Source: Hirundichthys speculiger
Taxonomy: Eukaryota > Chordata > Actinopteri > Beloniformes > Exocoetidae
Length of the DNA stretch: 64,000 nucleotides
Assembly: GCA_018398805.1 (NCBI GenBank)
Contig: JAGFBZ010000571.1
Span: 682,001-746,000, forward strand
Reading direction: 5' to 3'
In this document: piece by piece, positions 45,001 through 58,480 of the stretch
Layout: every line of letters begins with the position of its first letter
Numbering within the stretch: the stretch's first letter is position 1
Position numbers and translations under genes: made by a program
The notes under the pieces: generated by a model
What the model saw: the letters and a program-made list of their open reading frames with translations, nothing else
What the model was told of the DNA's origin: nothing
The model's database searches: none

Positions 45001-48000
45001 AGGTAAAATATAACCCATGCATGTAGACACATATTGAACAGGCCATGCATGCACACACCACCCACTTAGAAACAAATCTTTAACAACTGCCACTGTGGAA
45101 AAGGAAATGGAGGCTGGGCAGATACAGCTCACAGATTTGAGACATTTTTCTGTCATCTTAAGACAATATTTTTTACAAAGAAAATAAAAAAGAAACAATT
45201 GTGTGTTTTTCAGAATGGCAAACTGAATCCATTGGAGTAAAAAAGAAAATAAATATAATATAGAACTGAACTGAGCTATTTCTGTGATTTTTATTTTATA
45301 TACCGCACGTATATTTGACTTTCATTTGAACACTGTTGTCTTAAGTTTACATACTTTATCACACAGCAACACAATCAATGTGCTGCTTTACTTTAGCAGA
45401 AACAACAACTGAACATACCAATGTCTTTTGTTGAGGTAGTCCATAACGTTTTTTTACCCCTTTGTTTCTTTATCTGCCAACAAAAACATAACAAAGATTA
45501 GATAAATGATGGCTCAAAGGGACTCAAAGGGGCATCACCATTTTTAGCTCAGCAGATCCCCTTTTAGGTGTGGAGGATAAGTCGCTTTTATGACATTATA
45601 AGATTTGTTAGGTCTCTTGCTTGGTCCAGCTCCCGTTTTCTCCTCCATCATTACTTTCTCGAGTCTCTGAGTCACCTCTGTCATGATGTCAACTGTTGCT
45701 CCGTTGTTGATGTGTGACATAGTACTGTAAAGCAATATGCAGCTGTCGCAAGAGACAACCAGAGAAGAGAGTTCAAAGTTACTTTGGCTAGGTTTTTGTC
45801 AATAGTTTCCTGCAAATTAAAGTGAAACTGTAATTTTACCATGAAAGAAAGTCTTTTTGCTGCATTAACTAATGTGACATTCACAGGCTTGGCATTATTT
45901 TTGGTGCTCTTCAATGAAATTCTTTGCATTCCCGACAAATGAGTGTTAGCATGCTGATCCAGTCCCATTAAGATACAATTCTAGTTTAGGGAAATGCTCT
46001 GCAGAAACTAAAGAAATTGAACACAATGTGACTTCGTTCTTTTGTATTTACTAATCATTTTTTCTTTGAAAAAGCTGAGCTCTGTCAGTAGACAGACAGC
46101 CACTAGCTGTGAGCACAGCACTGGCTGCTCTGCTTTTGTTGTGGTTAAATGTGTAGCTGGAAATAAGTTCATAGTAGCCTCACTGCTACTACACTTTATT
46201 ATTCCCATTATTAGCAGAGAAAGTTGTGACACACTAGAAGGGATTTGACCCACTGTGCTCATATTGTGACACATGGTCACCAGCTTGTCACAGTTGTTCA
46301 AGAGTACAGTTGCTTTAATACAGCTCTCTGCCTTCAGTTTACTGGAAATATAAATCCTGTGCAAAAGCAACATCTTAAAACAACAAACATATGACAATTA
46401 TACAATTCTAATCATGGCAATAGCAGCAACTAATTCTGTATTATTATATGGCAACAGCCATAGTTATAGTTACAGTCTCTACAGTGAACAAGTATGAGCC
46501 TTAATGCTGCCTTCTTTTAATATTATTATTAACATTATCATTATCTAAAAACAGCTAAATATAATGGTGAGTATTCTGTTCAACACAAATTGTTACACCA
46601 TTGACAAATGCCTATATCTCTTTCTTCCGAATATCCCCTCCACAGTTACAGAACTAAGTTTTTGATTGGTTCTTTACTGATGACGTAAAAGTAGTGTAAT
46701 AAAAGTATTTGTGGAAAAATGAACCAGACTACAATTACAGACAGAGATGGCTGCATGAAAACAAATGTGCATGTTCTAATTGAATTTATTAATAGTTCAA
46801 AGAGAGTATGGAAAAAAAAAATCCCAGTCTAGTAGGTTGTGTATTAGGTTGACTGGCTGTACAAAATTTATAGCAGATGTGAATGTTTCATTTATTGCTG
46901 TATTTTTTCTTATTTGTCTCTGTGATGATCTATCAGTTTTAAAACTCACTCATCACTGGTTTGTCAACTGCCAATTTGAAATTCTGTATTCTGTTTTTGG
47001 CCATGCTGGCGTCTCTGTAATCAGGGCTGATCCGAGCCGAACAGTGATACTTTAAAACTAAGCCGGCAATAAAAAAGAAAAAAACATAATGAAACTATTG
47101 ATTCAAATCTCCAATTTAGAAAAAGTTAGGGCAATATGAAAAATGGCAGCAGTTTACTTTGACATTTATTTCTTAACAAACACAAAGAACCCGAGCTTTT
47201 TAATGGTGTTTTTTTTCCCTCATTAGTTTCACTTCATTTGTTAATATCCATTTTTGAATTTCAGGCACATTCTGCAGCACATTTCTTGCCATTTCTTCTC
47301 TTAACATTCAAAAGGCATTCTGGCATCAAAGACTATTCTTTCCTGCAAACATGTTTTAAAGTGGCAAACTGTACCAGGATGTCTTTGCATTTTTTTGGTT
47401 TCCAAATGAATCTACACATTCCTCTGTTTTGGAAAGATTAGCACTGCAGGGAGATCAGTCCAGTACTCGTACCCTGTTCTCCCTCAGCCATACCTTTGTA
47501 ACATGGGCAGACTTTCTTGACCTTTCATACTGTAGATACTTATTTTCTAACAACTCATCATTATGACCAATTCAATTCACCTTATGTATTTATCAGTTCA
47601 CAACAATTATGTACAAACCAATTCAGAATTCTAACAAATTTGGTGTAATTCAGTTGATCCAGTTAATTCCCAGAGTCCTGATTCAAATTTCATACAAATC
47701 CCATTCATAAAAATCAGTTCAGAAACCCATAAAATTGCATTGAATCTTGGCATATGTGGAATGACCCATCCTGAGCAGGCACAAGGTGGGAGATGAAAAA
47801 CCTAATTAACAGGGATGAAAAAAAAAAAAAAAAAAACCTCCAGCAGAACCGAAGTCAGGGAGTGAGGCCTTGTTAGGAGTCTGCATCAGTTGTTGCCATC
47901 ACTTGTTGAAGATGATATCTTTATCTTTTCCTTTGGCTTCCTTGCAAACACTGTAGTGCTGGAGGTCATCATACTGTATGAAAAGAATTAAAACTTCGGA

Positions 48001-48493
48001 AAAAAACAGTTTTTCATTTGTAAAAATGTGACAATAAAATTATTGCACTGATAAATTGAAAGATTGTATCTTGAAAAAGAAGAACTATTTAAGAGATATA
48101 AGAATATGACAAGCCAACACACACATGCGGCACAAAGTCACAGCAGTGCCTTCTTATAAAACATCTGATGCTGAATACAATTAACAAGAACTAGACTCAT
48201 CGTTCCACATTCACATCTAAAACAGCAAAACGGCCAAAGTGAGTTAGCCTGCACTGACATTATTGCCTTGATGGTGCCTTGATGGTGTCATAGCCCCCAG
48301 CAGTATCTGCATAACGAGAACAATCTGCTTAATGGTGTAATGATAACTGCATATTGCTCTGCATATACAAGACCTCAAATAAGGCATACAAGTAGGCTCA
48401 CATGCCTCACCCTTGTGTTAATATTGAAAGGGCTTTTGTTTTCACTGTGACAGCTCAGTAAATAAAAAAAAGGAAAATAAATTTTTAAAGGAT
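45001..48493. other. Non-coding stretch with three unassigned minus-strand frames
   Basis: Minus-strand frames of 63, 95 and 129 codons lie at 45544-45735, 45681-45968 and 46008-46397. The first has a protein-like, low-bias composition (VTQRLEKVMMEEKTGAGP), but I recognise no family. They could be chance frames or a decayed gene or element. The rest of the stretch is unique AT-rich DNA. Confidence 0.35.

Positions 48494-48521
<28 letters not shown>
48494..48521. repeat. 28-base A homopolymer
   Basis: Uninterrupted A run. No retroposed sequence could be recognised upstream of it, although aaataaatttttaaag precedes it. Confidence 0.95.
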
Positions 48522-48526
<5 letters not shown>

Positions 48527-50744
48527 AGAAAATGTTCTGCTCCAGCATTATATGGGATCAGATCCCATATGGAGTCATCATGTTACAGCGACCGAGTATC
48601 CCAGACAACATTGGGGTGTCACTGGAAGCGCCAGTATTGGCCATCACATTACTGTTGAGGTGGGAGCAAGTTTCCCTGTGGGCCCCAGATGAGTAAAGAG
48701 CTGTCAAGTAGACCTCCTTACTACAAAAATCTCCAGAATTGCATGTACCCTTGAGCTGAGTTTGCCAAGGAACCATTTTTCTAAATTCATTTAAAGCCTA
48801 TTTTAATATCAAAGGTGAGAGATTTAGTGATGGTGGACCCTTAACTAAAACAAAAAAATAAGTTTATGTCAAGACATACAGCTGAAATGGCTCAGACTAA
48901 TCTCAAATTGTTTATTCACATTAACATTTATTTAGTTGGATATTGAGTCCTATGTTTAGACATGCTGTATTATAACTGTGATCAACTGTAACTTGATCTT
49001 ACATGTACAATGACTGTGCATGTGCATGATATAAAGTAATATAGGATCTGAATCGTGAGTCACGCTGTAATACTTAAAGATCTTATCGACTTCTATTTCT
49101 TTATATTTTACTTTTTATAGAGGAACACCTACACACCTAATAAATTCCAGGGTTCTTACATTAAACTAGTAAAAAACTCAGTGGCTTTTATTGTGCAGGA
49201 GTCACAGTTAAAGTCAGAGTTAATGCATATTTGCTTCCATGTGTCGAGCTCCGACCAAGATGACTCATTAAAACACAACAGTCCTTTTGTTGTTGTTGTC
49301 GTTGCTTTTGTTTGCTCTACTATTATGCTTTTAAGCGAGTGATATTTGCAAACTGTTGCAAAGAGTAACCAACGAAGCGGTAAGATTTAAAATGAAAAGC
49401 AAAGTAAAGCATTCCTTCTTTTGTGGACTGTCATCAGTTGATTTATTTTTTGTTTTGTTACTACTGCATTGAATCTGGGTCACCAGTGCATTATATCCAC
49501 CTGCTAACATAATGTGTCTCATTTGCAGAACCCTCCTATAAATCAACATACTGTGGTTGAGACCAAAGAATCCCTCATGTGCACTTTGTCTCGCTGTGCT
49601 GTTGTAAGAGAGGAGTCATGATGAGGCCTCTTTAGTTGTATACCACTAACATCTTATCCTGTCCATTATGCTGGGATTATACTTTTTCTATATTCACTTT
49701 CTCATGCCTGTAAGGCTTCCTCAGTAAAACTCATGTTTCTGTAATGGTTCTTAGGGTTATCAATAATTAAACTCTTTGTTTCTAAAGTAGAATTCAGAAA
49801 GTACATTATAATGTTGGGAGGAGGGGGGGGGGGGGGGTGCTTCCTTTTGAGAATTTGTGACAGGATGCAAATTAAGCACTTAAGCACTAACAAGATTATG
49901 AAAACCGTTATTGAAATATGAGAGAAAGTTAAAATTAAGGTAAAATAATGCATGTGCTGCATGCAGCAGAAATAACATTAGCTATGTTTTAAATCTTTCA
50001 CGTTTGCCCTCAGGGCTCATATACGCTGGACAATTTCATATACGCTTTTATGTATGCTGAAAATACTTCAAAAAAGAAGGGGCGAAGGCAAGGAATGTGA
50101 TGCCAGACGTGGTTAAGGAGAAGAAGCTAGTTACATTAATGAATGTCCTTTCATGTTACATTGTAATTGGCTACTCAGTAGAGGAAGTCATAGTATTTCT
50201 GACACCGTTTCTGACATGACGTAGGACCACTAGTAGTTTGGAGCTACTATCAAAGATGTTGCCACAGTTCTTTCTTCTGTAACAGCCTGGAAGAACACAG
50301 TATATACGATTTGGACGCCAGTGTGTCATACTGTTGCCGTCTGCCGTGACATAGCGGAAGTAGTGGGATAGTCGTTTTCATGGTCCTGTTTTTGATTTCA
50401 GGTTTATTTGACTCTTTCTGCATTCTGTAGTTTTGTTTTGGTGTTGAAATTTTTTTTACGTTATCTTCATAGCACTTCTGTGGGATTTCTCGTCTGACTC
50501 TGTTGGCCATCTTTCCTAATTGTCAATATGTGTGTCAGAGGTCTTGATCTCCAATTTGTTTGATTTATGTCCTTTAAAAAAAAAAAAACAAACGGTAGAA
50601 ATTGGTAAACTTGACCAAGACATCTTGGTTCATTTTGATTAGAATATGTGATTGATGGAAAGTCAAATTTTGGTGGTAATGTGGCAGCAACTCAGGTGAA
50701 GCAGTCAAAGGAGATTGCTGTAGTCATTTCTGCTGAAAACATAA
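48522..50744. other. Non-coding stretch, no recognised element
   Basis: It contains a near-perfect palindrome at 48550-48570 (arms atatgggatc and gatcccatat, 1-base spacer) and a 15-base G run at 49823-49837. No domain in any open frame. Confidence 0.5.
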
Positions 50745-51329
50745 CAGCACCTTAGTTCTCAGTGGGAAAAGGGTGGAAAACCTTCTCCAGGTTGAGAGTG
50801 AGAGGTCTCAAGTGGAGGAATTTCAGTATCTTGGGGTCTTGGTTACTAGTGAGGGAAGAACAGAACTGGAGATTAACAGGCAGATCAGTGTGGCATCTGC
50901 AGTGGAGTGGACTCTGTACACATCTCTTTAGTGAAGAGAGAGATTTGAGCCACAAAGCAAGGCTTTTTCATCCTATCCTCACCTATGGTCATAAGCCTCC
51001 GTCTATTCGCAGTCTCCCATACAGAGAAGTTCTGTCAAGGGACTTGGAGTAGAGTCCAAATCGAAAGGAGCCAACTGAGATCATTTGGGCATCTGGTCAG
51101 GATGCCTCCTGGTCACCTCTCTGGGGAGGTGTTTCAAGCATGTTCAACTGGGAGAAGACAGGGCACGCAGGGAGATATTATGTTTCTCAGCTGGCCTGGG
51201 AACGCCTTGATGTCCTTCCAGAGGAGCTGGAGAGGTCGCTGGAGAACAGGAGGTTTGGGCGTCTCTGCTTAGGCTGCCAGCATTGTGACCTGAATCCTGA
51301 TTAGCAGATGTTAATGGATGGATGGCACA
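50745..51329 (+). mobile_element. RTE-type LINE, 5'-truncated 3' end (second copy)
   Basis: The plus strand carries VEEFQYLGVLVTSEGRTE in broken frames, then ERSQLRSFGHLVRMPPGHL and GEVFQACSTGRR (frame 50985-51272), and ends in an aatggatggatgg tail at about 51315-51328. These are the same segments, in the same order, as the minus-strand copy at 1283-2040. At least two frameshifts are present and the segment around LTYGHELW is shortened. The copy starts within the RT C-terminal region, so it lacks the catalytic core. Confidence 0.85.
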
Positions 51330-52359
51330 ATGATAGCCTTAAATTGGGATACTACTCATTCACACACCACAAATAAGAACATCGTAATCCTCATGCACTG
51401 TGTTTGAGTATACTTACAAAAGTACTCCATTTGTCATTTTGAGTGCTTTGGAGTCCTTACCACACAAGAGATGCAGTTATTGGCACATCTATTTATTTGG
51501 ATTTGATTTGCTTTCAGGAAAAGTTCAGAAAATTACAAATATGAGCTATGAAAAGAATTCATTTGCAGTTTTTAAAGTTATTTTGGACCTACTTTGACTT
51601 AGCTGCGCTGTCAGAGACACAGACACACGGTCGATTAATTTTTTAAACATCTTAGAAAGCTTTGCTCTCTGGTCAAATGTTGCCCCATTATGCTTTTCGT
51701 AAAGTTTCATGTATAGCCTTCAAGCATTCAGGGGATAAATTGGAGGGACACTTGTACACATAACTATTGAAGCATATCTACATTTCAGCAGACTGAGGTG
51801 ACAGTCTTCGATCAATGTGAGTTTGAAGCAGCCTCTGACTTTGATTTCTGCACGGTTTCAATTTCCCACCATATGTATGACATAAGAATTTAGCAAATGT
51901 TCACAGGCTACTCAGAAGCTTTTTTTTCAAAACCTCACAGCTTTGCAATAGTGCTCATTCACCGCAACAAAATTAATAGGAAAAAGTTTGTGTCTGGAAA
52001 AACATCCAAACAATCTTTGATGTATCAAAACCAAGCTTGGACTTTCAGACTGTATTAAAGATGCACAGAAAGTTTTTGGCATATCATGACAGGTGGGGTC
52101 TGCAGTAAGAAAGAAAAGCTTTAACTATGAACTGTTGATTTTTTTTGAATAAAATAATTCTGGAAGTTCAAAGGAGTTCATTATAAGTTCCAGACTTACT
52201 CTCTCACCCATTTGTGTCACCAGATGGTGCATGTCCTCTTCTATGCAGCGCGCCATGTTGCACTCCCATGAATGAATGAATACGGCATCAAAAGGGAGCT
52301 TTTCACTTGTCAACCTTTCCTGCTATTTTAGCTGATGTGATTTTATGTGCCGTTTTAGG
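51330..52359. other. Non-coding stretch, no recognised element
   Basis: Unique AT-rich sequence. No coding or repeat signature recognised. Confidence 0.5.
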
Positions 52360-53110
52360 ATAAAATCAAATCAAAATCAAACTTTATTTATATAGTACTT
52401 TTCATACATTAAAAATGCAACACAATGTGCTTCACAAAATAAAACATAAAACAGGATCACAACAGATAATAAAAACCTGTCCCTCTCACCCCCACGTATA
52501 GACCCACGCACTCACCCACAAAGGCAGGACACTGAGGATCCAGCTGAGGAAGAAGCACCTATGGGAGGCCATCAATACCGAGATACACCACAGCCCGCGA
52601 CCACAGGGGGCGCCGTCACAGAGACCAGCTCAACCCAGATAGACCAGGGTAGACTCTACACGTTGTGCAGAGCCCCCCCCCAGTCCTCCAGATCTGAGGG
52701 ATCTCCAAGACGACGTCCCCGTGGGCAGACCAGACACAACTCCCAGTACTCCCAGAACTCCCAGTGTGGAGGGCCCTCATGAGGAAACACTGGAGCTGAA
52801 AACTAAAAGATTAAAATACAGTGAAGAAGGATAAAAACAGACGATAGATACAATAATTATAAAATGTATAAAAATGTGAAAATTTAAAGGTTTAGAATTT
52901 AAAAATAAAATTTGAAAATTTAATGATAATAAAATAAACAAAGACTTAAAATAATTTTAAGACTTAAATTAAATCATTAAAATCATTAAATTAAGAACAG
53001 GAAAATAAAAGAACTAAGAGAATAAAAGAAATCAGGTAAAAGCTGGATTTAAAAGTCTTTCGCTCCAATGAAAACGTGCTGATGGAAGTGGGGAGCATCA
53101 GGGCACTGCA
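52360..53110 (-). repeat. Fish interspersed repeat with GC-rich body
   Basis: It begins aaatcaaactttatttatat followed by agtacttttcata and gtgcttcaca, a pattern common at one end of fish retroposed repeats. A GC-rich body (52470-52790) with a C run near 52671-52681 and a cccag-rich tract follows. A purine/AT-rich low-complexity region (52800-53040) and aaaagtctttcgctcc complete it. A 73-codon plus frame in the body is Ser/Pro/Arg-rich and is not recognisable. Class and exact limits are unclear. Confidence 0.5.
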
Positions 53111-53862
53111 TTAGAAGAAGAAATGCATTGTGATATCAGAATAAAGACATGTTTTTTTTTTTAATCATAATCTCATCAAGTTCCCATAGTTACTGTGCTC
53201 AGCTGAACTGTTTGGCCCACTAATTGGAGCTTGCAGCTATATTTGTACGCTATATTTGGCCCAATGTTAGCATACTGTGTAAGCTTTTAGGCTAAAGTAG
53301 TTTACCTGTCATCCCACATTAAATGAAATAGTAAACATTTAATTAAAAGTTACTAAATCTACTTGGGCTGTTGATTCCCAAATAGTAGTGATGCAGTCAT
53401 AACATTTTTTCATACTTACACAACGCGAGATGTCTCCATAGGGCATGGCATAAATCATAAAAATAGCTTATTACTACCGGCAAGGAAAAAAGAAAAAAAA
53501 AAATCATCCTTTAATGGAACCTCAGTTTACATTGCTGTGATCTTATTCACATCATCAGCTACAGATTTATTTGGAGGCATCTGTTCCAGATTGTGCTAAC
53601 ATATTGAGAAAGTAAAAAAAAAAAACGGCTATGTAGAATTATTCTTTGTTGGAAAGGCACAATACGTGTAGATGTATTCCAATAGTTAATAAATGAAATG
53701 TTATTCTGATCTGCCTTTTTTTTTTCCCAAGAAGAAATGCCTTATAAATGCTTTTTAGTCAGTCTGCTCCTCTTGAATCAACAACAGCTAGGTGAAGCCA
53801 AAACACACCTGCCCTTAGAAGTGTTTGTGAGTGTGACAGTTGTGTCACCATGGCTGTGGGTG
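53111..53862. other. Non-coding stretch, nothing recognised
   Basis: Unique sequence with short A and T runs. No coding signature. Confidence 0.5.
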
Positions 53863-53901
53863 AGAGAGAGAAAGAAAGAAAGAAAGAAAGAGAAAGAAAG
53901 A
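53863..53901. repeat. (GAAA)n microsatellite
   Basis: About 39 bp of GAAA units with one gaga interruption at the start and one in the middle. Confidence 0.95.
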
Positions 53902-55489
53902 ACAATAGTTCATCATATTACCATGTTGTAAGATTGTGGCAGTGAACACTTCAGGACTCTGCCTCACAGAGATGGACAAGTGCAAAAATCCAAGTGACAG
54001 TGGGAAATGTAAAGGGTAAAAGGTTTCCATGACAACAGAGAAAGGCTTTAATATCTCTTGGCATATAATGATGAAGACCGAGACAAACCACATGGATTTG
54101 AATCTTCGTCCTGAACCTTGAAAACAGGGCTGCAATTAAAATTCTTGTCATCCATATTGAAAGCTGAAAGTTGAAAATAAATGCAAACCTTTTTTAAAAC
54201 CCCCTTTTTTATGCTTGAGAATCGAATGATTCTTTGGTGTAATCATATTTCACAAAAGACAAATTCAATGCAGTGCTGAGGCCTTGACAACTGTCTTCAT
54301 CTGTGGTGTTAAACATCCCTTACCTGGGACCCCTAAGAGTTGTGATTGATTACAAGTAATCAGTCACAACTCTGGATCTTTCTGAATCTTGAACATATTT
54401 ATTTATCTTTTTCTTTAAATACACACCTTTTTGATATGCCCTCTCTTTCACAGAGCAGGAATAATTAATATTTTATGGACTGATATTAATTTAAAATATA
54501 TGTCTTCCCTAACTGAAATGCCATGCTGATATGTAAGAGTGTCTGCCACACTTTAAAGTGAGCCTGTCAGAATGTGTTATTACAAGCCTTATTGGTTCCC
54601 TGATTTTCATTTAATCTGCCTGCGAGATGCATTACTGCTCATCCTTTATGATCTCATATTGTTTTATTGAACATGCATGGTGCTTCTCTGGTGGTGCTTG
54701 CATTTATGGCAAAGCGGTAAATTTCAGTCTTTTAAGATAAAATCCTGCATAACTTTAAGAAGTTGATGCTAAACCTGGCAGAGGACATGGGCTAAATGAA
54801 GAAGATACTGTGGCTTGATGGCAGGTTCACAGACTTGCATTAGCAGCTGCAGTGGAGTGACTGATACCAGAACTTCAACTTCACAACAAGATCAGAGTGC
54901 TCTCACTTCTCACACTTTACAATGATACTGAGGAAAAACTGTTGGTTGGGGCTTGGAAGATAACACACTCCCCTGAAAGCAAAGATTGGTATGATGAACA
55001 GGAGAATTTAAATGCTCAGTGAAGGCTTTCAGTTTCTGATGACGGTTTTGAAATAAACATCACAACTACATATTTTTAAGAGATGATAGTTTCACTGCAC
55101 ATAACTTTGGTGCAGCTGGCCTTTATTAATTTAGAGCCACATTAAAGGAGAATCAATAAATTCCAGTAAGACTGGGGCAGGTTAAAAAAAAAAAAATTGG
55201 GTTTACTCTCTGACTTGCATCAGGCAGCAAAAATATTTCAAAGGCCCTGCTTCTTCTTCATGTGAAGGTGGCTACGAGGGTATAAATAGCCTTTTATATT
55301 TAATGTTAGTACTCAAAAAATCACTAAAAAAATCAGAGTGTAGTGTTTTTTGTTAGTGATTGCTATTCTAAGAACGGCCACTCTTGTCAGATTGAGGGAA
55401 ATGTCTGAAGGTGTGAACTGGGCTGTGAGCTGTGACTGTGTGGAAGTGGCTCACAGGACATTAAGAGCGCAAGAACAGGGTTAGCAGTG
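53902..55489. other. Non-coding stretch with a strong hairpin
   Basis: Unique sequence. It includes an inverted repeat with 18-bp arms and one mismatch at 54336-54373 (listed separately) and an A run at about 55183-55194. No domain in any open frame. Confidence 0.5.
54336..54373. repeat. Inverted repeat, 18-bp arms, 2-base loop
   Basis: Arms agagttgtgattgattac (54336-54353) and gtaatcagtcacaactct (54356-54373) pair with a single mismatch. The two-base spacer makes this a near-perfect palindrome rather than a microRNA-like stem-loop. Confidence 0.92.
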
Positions 55490-55640
55490 CGCACTTTATT
55501 AGGTTTTTTTGAGCACTTTATTAGACAGTGTGCACACAGGAAAGCGGGGGTTGGGGGGTGGCACGCAGGTAGGGACGCCAACGCCTCTGTATATGTGATG
55601 ACTGCTGAGACAGCTGAGCTATCTAGCGCTCTATAGATAG
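55490..55640 (-). mobile_element. Degenerate tRNA-derived SINE (tentative)
   Basis: On the minus strand a tRNA-type A box TAGCTCAGCTG (55611-55621) is followed by a body that ends in a ctaataaagtgc-type tail (on plus gcactttattag, present twice at about 55490 and 55511). This order resembles the SINEs at 2326 and 62778, but the B box is not recognisable. An alternative is a chance match in unique DNA. Confidence 0.3.
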
Positions 55641-57839
55641 CATCCGTTTTGTTTCTTTCCATTACTCCTAAAAAAGTGTTAATGTTCAAATTAGCTGCGA
55701 AGAGAAAGAGTCAGAAAAAAGAGTTATGTCTCAGTCTGACAGTTTATTCAGATCATGCAGAATATTTGCTCTGTGCCGGGTTCAGATGAACGCTCGGCTC
55801 AAGTGAACACTGAGCAGAAGTTGGAAAAGTTTTTATTCACACAGTCCAAGGTCGCGGGTTCTTCTTATCGAGCAAAACTATTTCTCTCTAGAGTGCAACT
55901 GCTCTTTGTGTGATAATTGTCAGTGAAAAAACTGCTACAAAAGATATAGACCTTTATCAAAGAAAGGAAAAGTACATTATATTTCACACAGAGTAAAATA
56001 TGGATGCAAGTATATGTATTAATTAGTCGTCCAGTTCTTACTCTCTCACATCTCTATAAGTGCTCTCCACACATTAATATTCAAAATTCATGTAACTGTG
56101 TAAAGACAAAAAAGACACTTTCAGTTATCTATTTTTTTTTTTAAGAATGTTCCAAATCACGTATTTTTGTGAATACACCGAAACACAACACACAGTGTAA
56201 ATCACGTCCTTACACAAATGAGTGCTGTCACAATAAAAGTGTCATTCTGCCCTGAAAAAAAATAATGAATGACTATTTTTCTTAAATTATTGCTATGTTA
56301 TGACCAACATTGATCATTTCATTAATGGTAGATTCCACGCAAAATGAACCCAGTGTTCCTGATGATGTGTCTAATCTCTCATCTTTGTATGGGAGAGCAA
56401 ATCTGCTCTTTTGTCTGTGCTAAAGACAGACTTCTGTCTTGTTTTTGACTGAAAACATAGCAAACATGTGTCTCACTCGCACCACGTAGACCATAGAAGG
56501 AATAAGTGTCCACTTCGGTTCCACGTGCAGTTTTCAGAATTGAACGTGACAGGATCGTTCCCCCACACTCACACAAACGCACTGAAAGCATCCTCATGGC
56601 TGGTGTCTGCACACTTTCACTGTGGGGACATGAGGCGTTGCCGAACTGAATTGTGGGTTCTGTGAGTCAGGGTAGCAACGTTGCTCTCATCAAAAGTTGG
56701 GGAATTTTCAATTTTTTTACACTTCAGTGTGAGAATTGGCATTTGCAGCTACACAGCTAGAGCTAGCTAATGAACTCACACTGTTTCAACCCATACAGCT
56801 TATTTTAGTACTGAACAGGAAGAAATTTGATTGGTTCGCGCCACCCCCAGAGCGCTGTTTCAATGTTGCTGTGTGAGCCCAGCGTCTGAATGCACTTATA
56901 TACTCAAAACAATAAGTTTGCAATTTGGAACAAAGCATCTGTCTTGCTCGCAAGTGAATCTTAAGTGGAAACGATTTATGAAAGTTCTGCAGAAGACTCA
57001 AACATCAGAATGGTTCAATGTCCAGAAATTGAAACTGAAATCTGAAAATGGAAAAATAAGTGTTATAATTACAGTCATTACTGTTCTTGAACTAATTGTT
57101 ACATGATTGATGCTGTAATTTTTAAAACATGCCCCAAATGAAATGTATAAGTAAATATCAAAACACCCAGTCAAGCCAGTAAAGAGCATTGTACTTTCTG
57201 GAATTGACCATTCAGCTGCTCCACATTTTTGACCAAACTGCTTGGCTGAAACTATACATTACTTATGTTTCAGCAGAATTGAGATGCATTAATATCAGCT
57301 TTATTCTGTCAGTGGTGGAAAGATGTTACTTTATTTGACTCTGTGCAGTGAGGTAGGTCATAACACTTTGGCTCTTTCAGGTGAAAAGCAGTAAAACTAG
57401 GATTCATGCAATCTCAAACCATGTGCATCTACATTACCTCCACCATCAATATGTGGGTCTCAGAAATAATTTAGTGATTGTTCTATGGACTATTATAGTC
57501 CTATAGGAATCCTCTGCTGACCTTGAGATATCTTGTCTAAATGCAAATTGTTGTAATATACATGTTTCCATTTCAGAACATCTAAAATACTTTTTTTTTT
57601 CTCACCATAGAAGCTTCCACACCTTAATCAGTTGTCATAAAGTCTGGAGAAACTACTGAAACGATACCGTATACATCTGTTCTGCAGCTAACCCCACTTA
57701 ATATTTAGAGAGACAGATTCAATGCAAGTATTTCTCATGCATGCTAAGCTCTATCCCCATGGCTGCGTATATAGAGTTCTTCACAGTGAAAAGAATCATA
57801 TAGACTTATAAATCAAAAAGTGCATTCTAAACTGATAAA
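55641..57839. other. Non-coding stretch, no recognised element
   Basis: Unique sequence. The interval 56460-56680 is somewhat richer in CpG than its surroundings, but no gene start could be supported. Open frames lack domains. Confidence 0.45.
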
Positions 57840-58480
57840 GAGGAAGATAAAAAGGCTCAATTCAATAATGCCTTTGGAAGGAGCTGTGGGCTTGAGGCAT
57901 TCAAAAGCAGCCCACCCTCTTCAATAAGCCATGAGCAGATGAATGGACTGTTCTCCCATTCCAGGCTGATTGGTGCTGACAAACTATACATCACCTGTGA
58001 GGGAGCAGCACCCTATTTCACCAGGAGTTGTCTCGCTCTATTCCTCAGCTATGAGAATCACTCCTACCCAAGACAAAACGGCAACGCAGGCCTTTTGTGT
58101 GACTTTGTGATTTTCACCCCGGCAGCCAGTTTAGCTTTAATAGAAGCCACTTTCTTTTTTTGTGGATACAGCATTGGCGATCCAGCTTATGGGTCTTAAA
58201 CCCGGAATGTTTTCAGAAAAGCTCCAAAATCTTTTACTATTCATCACTTGCAGCATATTTCATTCTAAACCCCGCTCATAGCTGCAAAGGAATCAATGAG
58301 TTTTAAGTTGAGCTTTCAGACTGAAGCTGTCAGAAACGAAGACAGAGGCCCTCCCCTTAATAAGTTATTAAGAGCTCCTCACAAGCGAAAACCATCAGGA
58401 GAAGAATCCATTGGGAAGATTTCATGTCCTCATAGGCAGAGTGCTTAATTCAAAAAAGTTAACAAGTCAAATGAGCAAAC
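57840..58480. other. Candidate conserved non-coding block 4
   Basis: Repeat-free, high-complexity block containing an 86-codon plus frame (57939-58199) with no recognisable domain. Base composition is balanced, unlike the AT-rich flanks. It may be regulatory or an unrecognised exon, and I favour regulatory. Confidence 0.3.

Noticed and set aside
49823..49837. 15-base G run
   Set aside because: A simple homopolymer, prone to sequencing error and without functional context.
57939..58199. 86-codon plus frame as a possible exon
   Set aside because: No clear acceptor and donor bound it and no domain is recognisable. It was kept only as part of a candidate non-coding block.
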